Shown here: piece after piece, positions 17,438-24,595 of the stretch | Layout: the number at the start of each line of letters is the position of its first letter | How positions within the stretch are numbered: the first letter of the stretch is position 1 | Notes under the pieces: model-generated | The model's database searches: none | What the model saw: only the letters and a program-made list of their open reading frames with translations | Told to the model about the DNA's origin: nothing | Assembly (NCBI GenBank): GCA_045575975.1 | Contig: JAZNFO010000069.1 | Location: 1 to 41,173, forward strand | Reading direction: 5' to 3' | Source: RGIG8709 sp045575975 | Lineage (GTDB): Bacteria; Bacillota; Clostridia; Monoglobales; Monoglobaceae | Length of the DNA: 41,173 nt | Position numbers and translations under genes: made by a program

Positions 17438-18955
17438 ATGAGTAAAATAGACGAATTACAGCAGAAACGCTCTGAAGTTGAAGTGGGCGGAGGAAGCGAA
17501 ATGGTTAAAAAACAGCATGACTTAGGCAAAAAAACTGCAAGAGAACGCTTAAATAGTCTTTTTGATGAAGGAAGCTTTATTGAAATAGATGCCTTTGTGA
17601 AAAGCGAAGTTTTGCAGGAAGAAGATAAAACATCTGTTGCTGAGAGCGTTGTTTCAGGTTATGGAACAGTAGACGGAAGGCTTGTTTATGCATATGCACA
17701 GGACTATACTGTTTCAAAAGGTGCTCTTTCTAAAAGACATATAGATAAAATATGCAAGATTATGGATATGGCACTTAAGATGGGTGCTCCGGTTGTATCG
17801 ATTCTTGATTCTCAGGGTGCAAGGATTGAAAGTGGTCTTGAAGTTCTTTCTGCGATTGGGGAAATGCTTAAGAAAGCGACAATGCTTTCAGGTGTTGTTC
17901 CTCAGGTTTCTATGGTTCTCGGTGCTTGTGCCGGTGGAGCAGCATTTCTCCCGGTTATCGGAGATTTTGTTGTTATGGAGCAGAAGAATGGTCTTATGTT
18001 CCTGAACGGACCTTCAATTATGGGTGGAAACACCGCTACTGTTAACGAATTAGGTGGAGCAGATTCCTGCTTTGTTAAAAATGGATGCGCTTCAATCAGT
18101 TGTGCAGACGAAGATGAATGTTTTGCAAAAGTTAAGGAATTCTTGGATTTACTTCCATCAAATAATATTGAGTCTGCTCCTTATTATATAGAGGATGATA
18201 TAAACAGAGTTTCTGAAACCTTAAATACCATTTCAGAAAATGTTGATTTATCAGATGTTAAAGCTATTATTGCTGAAATTGCAGATAAAAATTATTATTT
18301 TGAACTTAATTCCGCATATGCACAAAATATTGTTACAGCACTTATCAGATTAAATGGTATAACTGTCGGTGTTGTTTCAAATCAGGCAAAGGCTATGGAT
18401 GGTATGCTGGATATTAAGGCAACTAAAAAAGGTGCAGCATTTGTGAGAATGTGTGACAGCTTCAACATCCCGATTCTTTCTATCACTAATACAGTTGGTT
18501 TTATGCCTTCTGTTGAAGAAGAATTAAGTGGAATTTTAAAAGGTGGAGCAGGTTTGTTATTTGCGTTTGCTGAAGCTACTGTTCCTAAGGTTAATTTAGT
18601 AATCGGCAAAGCTTATGGAAGTGCATATCTTGCTATGAACAGTAAGCACATTGGTGCAGATGTTGTTTTTGCTTGGCCGGGAAGTGAAATTTCTGTTGTG
18701 AGTGCAGAAAGTGCTGCAAATATTCTTTTTGATAAAGAGATTGCAGAATCAAGTGACCCTGTTAATGACAGAACTGCGTTAATTGAAAAATATGCAAAAG
18801 AAAATGCAAGTCCTTATGTTGCAGCTTCAATGGGTTATGTTGATAATGTGTTTGAACCTTCTGTAACAAGACAGCATCTAATAAGTGCATTTGAAATGCT
18901 TATGAGTAAAAGAGAAGTTTTACCTGCTAAAAAACATGGTAATATGCCTTTATAA
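17438..18955 (+). CDS. mmdA: Acyl-CoA carboxyltransferase (methylmalonyl-CoA decarboxylase alpha type)
   Basis: Carboxyltransferase of the MmdA/PccB/transcarboxylase-12S family, 505 aa. It moves CO2 between an acyl-CoA (probably methylmalonyl-CoA) and biotin. N-terminal KKTARERLNSLFDEGSF, QGARIESG (126-133) and the oxyanion-hole segment ACAGGAAFLP (163-172, G166/G167) are seen, with a second crotonase-like half ending GYVDNVFEPSVTRQHL. Glutaconyl-CoA decarboxylase alpha is longer (about 590 aa), which argues against that substrate. It is followed by oadG, a biotin carrier and oadB, with no biotin carboxylase, so decarboxylation or transcarboxylation is more likely than ATP-driven carboxylation. 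GAGGAGG precedes the ATG. Confidence 0.88.
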   Translation: MSKIDELQQKRSEVEVGGGSEMVKKQHDLGKKTARERLNSLFDEGSFIEIDAFVKSEVLQEEDKTSVAESVVSGYGTVDGRLVYAYAQDYTVSKGALSKRHIDKICKIMDMALKMGAPVVSILDSQGARIESGLEVLSAIGEMLKKATMLSGVVPQVSMVLGACAGGAAFLPVIGDFVVMEQKNGLMFLNGPSIMGGNTATVNELGGADSCFVKNGCASISCADEDECFAKVKEFLDLLPSNNIESAPYYIEDDINRVSETLNTISENVDLSDVKAIIAEIADKNYYFELNSAYAQNIVTALIRLNGITVGVVSNQAKAMDGMLDIKATKKGAAFVRMCDSFNIPILSITNTVGFMPSVEEELSGILKGGAGLLFAFAEATVPKVNLVIGKAYGSAYLAMNSKHIGADVVFAWPGSEISVVSAESAANILFDKEIAESSDPVNDRTALIEKYAKENASPYVAASMGYVDNVFEPSVTRQHLISAFEMLMSKREVLPAKKHGNMPL

Positions 18956-18970
18956 GAGGAGGAATAAACT

Positions 18971-19345
18971 ATGAGTCTTAATGAAGCTATCAGCGAAGGT
19001 TTATTGGTTACAGGTGTTGGACTTTTAATCGTATTTGCTGTTTTGATTATTTTGATGCTTGCTCTTATGGCAATGAAGGCTTTATTCTATAAAGCTCCAG
19101 ATAAAGCTGTAAAAGATGAGTCAAAGCCTAATAACACATCTGTAAGCGTTCAGCCCGCAGCTGCTCAAAGTAATATAACAAAAACTGATGACAAAGAGCT
19201 TATTGCTGTTATTGCAGCAGCAATTGCCGCAAGTCTTAATACATCTGTTTCAAACTTAAGAATAAAATCTTTTAAAAGAATTGGCAACAATTCTCCGGCA
19301 TGGAATAAAGCCGGAGTTAATGAAATGATTAATTCCAGATTATAA
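18971..19345 (+). CDS. OadG-type delta/gamma subunit of sodium-pumping decarboxylase
   Basis: Small membrane subunit of 124 aa that holds the carboxyltransferase to the OadB pump. One N-terminal membrane helix (about residues 10-36, GLLVTGVGLLIVFAVLIILM) is followed by a variable linker and a C-terminal conserved tail (ELIAVIAAAIAAS ... NSPAWNKAGVNEMINSRL). This helix-linker-tail layout is typical of MmdD/OadG in clostridia. AGGAGGA precedes the ATG, 15 bases after mmdA. Confidence 0.87.
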   Translation: MSLNEAISEGLLVTGVGLLIVFAVLIILMLALMAMKALFYKAPDKAVKDESKPNNTSVSVQPAAAQSNITKTDDKELIAVIAAAIAASLNTSVSNLRIKSFKRIGNNSPAWNKAGVNEMINSRL

Positions 19346-19372
19346 TTTAAACTTTTGAGGAGGAATATAATA

Positions 19373-19774
19373 ATGAGAAAATTTTTAATTAATGTTAATG
19401 GAAATTCATATGAAGTTGAAGTTGAAGAAATCGGCGGAGGTGTTGTATCTACACCGGCATCAGCTCCTGTTGCTGCTGCTCCTGCCCCTGTTCAGGCACC
19501 TGCACCAGCTCCTGCGGCAACACCGGCTCCAGCTCCCGCTGCTGCACCAGCACCTGCAGGCGCAAATGTTGTTTCAGCTCCAATGCCCGGAAACATTGTT
19601 TCTGTTAAAGTTAATGTTGGTGATATGGTTAAGCAGGGGGATGTTCTTTGCATTCTTGAAGCTATGAAAATGGAAAATGAAATTATGGCTCCTGCAGATG
19701 GTAAAGTTGTTGCAGTTAATGCAACACAAGGGGCAACTGTAAACACCGGTGATGCACTCGTTTCATTGGGCTAA
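19373..19774 (+). CDS. Biotin carboxyl carrier protein of the decarboxylase
   Basis: Biotin-carrying subunit (MmdC/transcarboxylase 1.3S type), 133 aa. The biotinyl motif EAMKMEN places biotin on K99, with the upstream PMPGNIVSVKVNVGD strand typical of the biotinyl domain. Residues about 26-64 are a flexible alanine-proline linker that lets the domain swing between the two carboxyltransferases and the pump. ATG 19373 follows AGGAGG (19358-19363); an in-frame codon six positions earlier is within the ribosome site. It ends in GDALVSLG as usual. Confidence 0.93.
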   Translation: MRKFLINVNGNSYEVEVEEIGGGVVSTPASAPVAAAPAPVQAPAPAPAATPAPAPAAAPAPAGANVVSAPMPGNIVSVKVNVGDMVKQGDVLCILEAMKMENEIMAPADGKVVAVNATQGATVNTGDALVSLG

Positions 19775-19812
19775 TCAGAAATGTCTTTTAAGTTAAATGA
19801 AGGAGTGATATT

Positions 19813-21081
19813 GTGTTAGAAGCTATTAAAAGTTTTATTGATACAACAGGTATCGCTGCTATAATAAATTCAATGGTGGAATCATTTAACAGTGGAGGAA
19901 GCTTCCTTCAAATTATTGGTACACCACTTATGATTATTATAGCGTGCATACTTTTATACCTTGCTATTGTGAAAAAATACGAGCCGCTTTTGCTGCTTCC
20001 AATAGCATTTGGTATGCTACTTACCAATCTTCCTATGTTCAAGGAATCATCTGCAATTATGATGCATACAGAATACTTTACTAATCCTGAATATATGGTA
20101 GATGGAAAATATATTGATATTCAATATGTTTTAAGTCATGGCGGACTTCTAGATTTATTATACCTTGGTGTTAAGCTTGGTATATATCCGCCGCTTATTT
20201 TCCTTGGAATTGGAACAATGACAGATTTTGGACCATTGATTGCAAATCCAAAAAGTATTTTACTTGGTGCTGCAGCACAGTTTGGAGTGTTCTTCACATT
20301 CCTTGGTGCATTAGTAATAGGTGCTTTAATTCCGGGGATTAACTTTGGTGTTAATGAGGCAGCATCCATTGGTATTATTGGTGGTGCTGATGGACCGACT
20401 GCAATTTATGTTACAAAAACACTGGCACCTCATTTGCTTCCGGCAATTGCTGTTGCTGCATATTCATATATGGCGCTTATTCCTGTTATTCAGCCACCTA
20501 TTATGAAGCTTATGACAACCAAGAAAGAGCGTATGATTGTTATGGAGCAGCTAAGAGAAGTCAGCAGAACAGAAAGAATTGTTTTCCCGATAGTTGTTAC
20601 AATAGTTGTTGCACTTATTGTTCCGGATGCTGTTTCTTTAGTTGGTATGCTTATGCTTGGTAATCTTGCTAAAGAATGCGGTGTTGTTGACAGACTCTCA
20701 AAAACAGCTCAGAATGAGCTAATGAATATTATAACAATTTTCCTTGGAATAACAGTTGGTGCAACTGCAACTGCTGATACATTCCTTACTGCTGAAACTC
20801 TTGGTATAGTTGCCCTCGGTCTTATTGCTTTCTGTTTCAGTACATTCGGAGGTTTATTACTCGGGAAAATTATGTGTAAGCTTACAGGTGGAAAGGTTAA
20901 TCCTTTGATTGGCTCTGCAGGTGTTTCTGCTGTTCCTATGGCAGCTCGTGTTTCTCAGATGGTTGGACAGAAGGAAAATCCTTCAAACTTCCTTTTGATG
21001 CATGCTATGGGACCAAATGTTGCAGGTGTTATAGGCTCTGCGGTTGCTGCAGGTGTTTTTCTTTCAATGTTTGCTAAATAA
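19813..21081 (+). CDS. oadB: OadB-type sodium ion pump beta subunit
   Basis: Integral membrane subunit that decarboxylates carboxybiotin and exports Na+; 422 aa with about nine to eleven hydrophobic segments. Residues shown to matter in Klebsiella OadB are all conserved ten positions lower: D193 in GGADGPT (D203), N363, G367, S372 and R379 in NPLIGSAGVSAVPMAARV (N373, G377, S382, R389). This supports an active pump. Start is GTG at 19813 behind AAGGAG (19799-19804). It lies between the biotin carrier and the oxaloacetate-type carboxyltransferase. Confidence 0.94.
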   Translation: MLEAIKSFIDTTGIAAIINSMVESFNSGGSFLQIIGTPLMIIIACILLYLAIVKKYEPLLLLPIAFGMLLTNLPMFKESSAIMMHTEYFTNPEYMVDGKYIDIQYVLSHGGLLDLLYLGVKLGIYPPLIFLGIGTMTDFGPLIANPKSILLGAAAQFGVFFTFLGALVIGALIPGINFGVNEAASIGIIGGADGPTAIYVTKTLAPHLLPAIAVAAYSYMALIPVIQPPIMKLMTTKKERMIVMEQLREVSRTERIVFPIVVTIVVALIVPDAVSLVGMLMLGNLAKECGVVDRLSKTAQNELMNIITIFLGITVGATATADTFLTAETLGIVALGLIAFCFSTFGGLLLGKIMCKLTGGKVNPLIGSAGVSAVPMAARVSQMVGQKENPSNFLLMHAMGPNVAGVIGSAVAAGVFLSMFAK

Positions 21082-21105
21082 TAGAATTTACGGAGGTAAT
21101 TATAA

Positions 21106-22506
21106 ATGGCTAAAGTTGGTATTACAGAAACTATATTGCGTGATGCACATCAGTCTCTTGTTGCAACACGAATGACTACCGAAGAAATGCTTCCCGCTTT
21201 ATCAGCACTTGACAAGGTTGGTTATCATTCATTAGAAGCATGGGGTGGTGCTACTTTTGATTCTTGTCTCAGATTTTTAAATGAAGATCCATGGGAAAGA
21301 TTAAGAAAAATTAAGGATGCTACACCTAATACAAAGCTTCAGATGCTATTCAGAGGTCAGAATGTCTTAGGATACAGACATTATGCAGATGATGTTGTTG
21401 AATATTTTGTGCAGAAGTCAATAGCAAATGGTATTGATATAATAAGAATATTTGATGCACTTAACGATGTTCGTAATCTCCAGACAGCAATTAACGCAAC
21501 AAAGAAAGAAGGAGGACATGTTCAGGCGGCTATTTCTTATACAATAAGCCCTGTTCATGATATTCCGTTCTTTGTTAAATTGGCAAAAGAATATGAAAAC
21601 TGTGGTGCGGATTCGATTTGTATTAAGGATATGGCAGGTCTTCTTACACCTTATGTGGCTTATGATCTTGTTAAACAGCTCAAGGAAGAACTTAAGATTC
21701 CTGTTCAGCTTCATACTCATTACACAAGCGGTGTTGCTTCAATGACTTATCTTAAAGCTGTTGAGGCGGGTGTTGATGTTGTTGACTGTGCTCTTTCACC
21801 ACTTGCACTTGGAACTTCACAGCCTGCAACAGAGCCTTTTGTTGCAACATTACAAAATACAGAGTATGATACTGGTTTAAATCTAGATGCTCTCACTGAT
21901 GCATCTGAATTCTTTAAGCCGTTGAGGGATGAATATTTAGCATCTGGATTAATGGATACAAAGGTTTTAGGTGTTGATATTAATACACTTAAATATCAGG
22001 TTCCGGGCGGAATGCTTTCAAACCTTGTTTCTCAGCTTAAGCAGCAAGGAAAAGAGGATAAGCTTGAAGAGGTTTTAAAAGAAGTTCCTAGAGTTCGTGA
22101 AGATTTAGGTTATCCGCCACTTGTTACACCTACAAGCCAGATTGTTGGAACACAGGCTGTGCTAAATGTTATCACAGGCGAGAGATATAAAATGGTAACA
22201 AAGGAAACAAAAGGTATTGTCCGTGGCGAATATGGCAGAACACCTGTTGAAATTTCCGATGAATTCAGAAAGAAGATTATTGGTGATGAAAAACCAATAA
22301 CTGAGCGTCCTGCTGATTTAATCAAACCAGAGCTTGATGATTTGAGAAAGAAAGCTGCTCAGTATATTGAACAGGATGAAGATGTTTTATCTTATGCATT
22401 GTTTGAACAGGTTGCAGTTAAGTTCTTTGAGAAGAGACGCGCTGCAAAATATAAGGTTGATTCAGACATGGTGGATATGAATGAGAAAATCCACTATGTG
22501 AATTAG
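21106..22506 (+). CDS. oadA: Oxaloacetate/pyruvate carboxyltransferase subunit without biotin domain
   Basis: Carboxyltransferase domain of OadA/PycB/transcarboxylase 5S type, 466 aa. Metal ligands D13 (LRDAHQSL), H203 and H205 (LHTHYTSG) and the carboxylated lysine K174 (IKDMAGLL) are present. It ends after the conserved C-terminal helical domain, before the place where OadA carries its biotinyl domain, so it must use the separate carrier encoded at 19373. It would exchange CO2 between oxaloacetate and biotin, giving pyruvate. ACGGAGGT precedes the ATG. A strong terminator follows, making it the last gene of the cluster. Confidence 0.9.
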   Translation: MAKVGITETILRDAHQSLVATRMTTEEMLPALSALDKVGYHSLEAWGGATFDSCLRFLNEDPWERLRKIKDATPNTKLQMLFRGQNVLGYRHYADDVVEYFVQKSIANGIDIIRIFDALNDVRNLQTAINATKKEGGHVQAAISYTISPVHDIPFFVKLAKEYENCGADSICIKDMAGLLTPYVAYDLVKQLKEELKIPVQLHTHYTSGVASMTYLKAVEAGVDVVDCALSPLALGTSQPATEPFVATLQNTEYDTGLNLDALTDASEFFKPLRDEYLASGLMDTKVLGVDINTLKYQVPGGMLSNLVSQLKQQGKEDKLEEVLKEVPRVREDLGYPPLVTPTSQIVGTQAVLNVITGERYKMVTKETKGIVRGEYGRTPVEISDEFRKKIIGDEKPITERPADLIKPELDDLRKKAAQYIEQDEDVLSYALFEQVAVKFFEKRRAAKYKVDSDMVDMNEKIHYVN

Positions 22507-22516
22507 TATTGTTTTT

Positions 22517-22546
22517 AAGTCGGGTGATTTTTATCGCCCGACTTTT
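22517..22546 (+). terminator. Intrinsic terminator of the decarboxylase cluster
   Basis: A 12-bp stem (22517-22528 with 22533-22544, one G-T pair) with TTTT loop is followed by TT and then a second small GCAA/TTGC hairpin (22547-22557) and six T residues. The two-step arrangement suggests efficient termination. Confidence 0.85.
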
Positions 22547-22574
22547 GCAAATTTTGCTTTTTTAAGGTGATGTT

Positions 22575-23810
22575 ATGAGCTCTAAGCTAAAAGTTATTGT
22601 CGTAGGTGGAGGGGCATCAGGAATGTTTGCGGCAGGAAATGCTGCAGAGAGAGGTTTTGATGTTACACTTATTGAAAAAAATGAAATATTGGGAAAAAAG
22701 CTTTTAATAACAGGAAAGGGCAGATGTAATTTGACTAACGCCTGTGATTCTGTTGATGAATTAATTGAAAATGTAACTAAAAATGCTTCTTTTTTATATA
22801 GTGCGTTTTATTCTTTTACTAACTTTGATACAATGAATTTTTTTGAAAAGCTTGGGGTAAAACTTAAAACAGAAAGAGGAAAAAGAGTTTTTCCTGAATC
22901 CGATAGAAGCCACACAGTTGTTGACGCTTTAAAAGGCTATATGAAAAAGTGCGGTGTTAAAATAATTTATGATACTGTTGATGAAATTTTGACTGAGAAT
23001 GGAAAAATAAAAGGTGCACGCACGGAAAACAGCGGAATAATTCTATGTGATAAATTAATTCTTGCAACAGGCGGACTTTCTTATGAAAAGACAGGTTCAA
23101 CAGGTGACGGGCTATGGTGGGCAGAAGATTTGGGACATACAATTTCTGAGCCAATTGCATCACTGGTTCCTCTTAAAACTGTTGAAAACTGGCCACTTAA
23201 GTTACAGGGAATGACACTTAAGAATGTTGCTGTTAAATTTTTAGATGAAAAGGGTAGAAAGATATATGAAGACTTTGGTGAAATGATGTTTGCGCATTTT
23301 GGAATAACAGGGCCTGTTATTTTAAGTGCATCTGCACATTTGAGACCAATGAAAAGTGAAAAGTATACCTTATACATTGATTTAAAACCTGCACTTGATG
23401 AAAAACAGCTGGATGCAAGATTGCTAAGGGATTTTAATGAGAATTTAAATAAGAGTATATATAATTGTCTTAAGAGCCTTCTTCCGGCGAGAATGATCGA
23501 AATTTTTCTTAACATTTGTAATATAGACGGGGACAAGAAGGTTAATATGATTACAAAGGAAGAAAGAAGAAGAATTCTTGAGAGCCTTAAATCTATGAAG
23601 ATAACTATTGATGACTATTGTCCTATTGAACAAGCTATTATTACATCAGGCGGGGTTTCTGTTAAGGAAATTAACCCTTCTACTATGGAGTCAAAAATTG
23701 TTCAAGGCTTGTATTTTACCGGTGAGATTATTGATGTTGATGCTTATACTGGCGGGTTTAATCTGCAAATTGCATTTTCGACAGCCTATCTTGCGGCACA
23801 ATCGCTTTAA
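22575..23810 (+). CDS. BaiN/HI0933-type NAD(P)/FAD-dependent oxidoreductase
   Basis: Flavoprotein of the HI0933/YhiN/BaiN family, 411 aa. The dinucleotide-binding GGGASG is at residues 11-16 (VIVVGGGASGMFAAG), followed by GKGRCNLTN, ATGGLSYEKTGSTGDG and the C-terminal FAD segment TGEIIDVDAYTGGFNLQIAFSTAYLAA. One relative, BaiN, takes part in bile-acid dehydroxylation, but most members have no known substrate and this gene is widespread, so no such role is claimed. AAGGTGA precedes the ATG. It starts 29 bases after a terminator with no clear promoter of its own. Confidence 0.87.
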   Translation: MSSKLKVIVVGGGASGMFAAGNAAERGFDVTLIEKNEILGKKLLITGKGRCNLTNACDSVDELIENVTKNASFLYSAFYSFTNFDTMNFFEKLGVKLKTERGKRVFPESDRSHTVVDALKGYMKKCGVKIIYDTVDEILTENGKIKGARTENSGIILCDKLILATGGLSYEKTGSTGDGLWWAEDLGHTISEPIASLVPLKTVENWPLKLQGMTLKNVAVKFLDEKGRKIYEDFGEMMFAHFGITGPVILSASAHLRPMKSEKYTLYIDLKPALDEKQLDARLLRDFNENLNKSIYNCLKSLLPARMIEIFLNICNIDGDKKVNMITKEERRRILESLKSMKITIDDYCPIEQAIITSGGVSVKEINPSTMESKIVQGLYFTGEIIDVDAYTGGFNLQIAFSTAYLAAQSL

Positions 23811-23830
23811 TATATAAGGAGATGATTTGA

Positions 23831-24502
23831 TTGGAAAAAGAATTACATAAATCCTATGTTACATCTGTGAATATACCTGATGACAGTGAACATTTTTTTG
23901 ATAGTGAAAAAGATTTTCATGAATATATGCTCGTATATCATAGTGCAATAAGAGAGGTTTCAACAAAGTTTCAGGTGCTCAATGATGAATTAAGCGTGAG
24001 GAATAACAGAAATCCTATTGAAACTATAAAGACTAGAATAAAATCACCTAAAAGTATTGCTAAAAAACTTAAGAAAAGAAATTTTGAAGTTTCTCTTGAG
24101 TCTATGGAAAAGAATTTAAGTGATGTTGCCGGGGTCAGAATTATATGTTCATTTATAGATGACATATATTTTATCGCAAAGCTTTTTGCAGGACAGGATG
24201 ATGTAAGGGTTATCGAAATAAAGGACTATATTAAAAATCCAAAACCTAACGGCTACAGAAGCTATCATATGATTGTTGAAATCCCTGTTTTCTTTTCTAA
24301 TGAAAAGAGATATGTGAAAGTTGAGGTTCAGATAAGAACAATTGCTATGGATTTTTGGGCAAGTCTTGAACATCAGGTGAGATATAAAAAAGATATTGAA
24401 AATCCGGAGGCTATTGAAAAACAACTTAAGGAATGTGCTGATGTTATAAATGCATCCGATTATAAAATGATGGATATTGCAAAACAAATTGATATTTTAT
24501 AA
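23831..24502 (+). CDS. relQ: Small alarmone synthetase, RelQ-like
   Basis: Single-domain (p)ppGpp synthetase of 223 aa without hydrolase, TGS or ACT domains. RelA/SpoT synthetase motifs are SDVAGVRI (97-104), the GTP-loop NGYRSYH (140-146), and EVQIRT (165-170) followed by DFWASLEHQVRYK. It resembles Bacillus YjbM/RelQ, with about 25 extra N-terminal residues; RelQ versus RelP cannot be settled by eye. The start is TTG at 23831, nine bases after AAGGAG (23816-23821). It is 20 bases after the flavoprotein gene. Confidence 0.88.
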   Translation: MEKELHKSYVTSVNIPDDSEHFFDSEKDFHEYMLVYHSAIREVSTKFQVLNDELSVRNNRNPIETIKTRIKSPKSIAKKLKKRNFEVSLESMEKNLSDVAGVRIICSFIDDIYFIAKLFAGQDDVRVIEIKDYIKNPKPNGYRSYHMIVEIPVFFSNEKRYVKVEVQIRTIAMDFWASLEHQVRYKKDIENPEAIEKQLKECADVINASDYKMMDIAKQIDIL

Positions 24503-24518
24503 AACTTTTAAATTTTTT

Positions 24519-24548
24519 TGCAACCTTTTGGATGTTTAAAAAGTGTTA
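24519..24548 (+). promoter_or_regulatory. Possible ECF-sigma-type promoter before the SLH protein
   Basis: TGCAACC (24519-24525) followed by a T run and, 17 bases on, GTGTTA (24543-24548) resembles ECF promoters with an AAC core at -35, although the usual CGT of the -10 is GTG here. It sits 47 bases before the ATG of an envelope protein gene. Pattern resemblance only. Confidence 0.3.
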
Positions 24549-24595
24549 GCTATGAAAAACAAAATAATTACTCAAAAAGAAAGGTAAGAAAATTT

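Noticed and set aside
19492..19746. Minus-strand alanine-rich frame opposite the biotin carrier
   Set aside because: It arises from the Ala-Pro linker codons read backwards; the sense strand encodes a clear biotinyl domain.
22575..23810. Bile-acid dehydroxylation role for the BaiN-like flavoprotein
   Set aside because: The family is very widespread and no other bai genes are in the window, so the specific function is unsupported.
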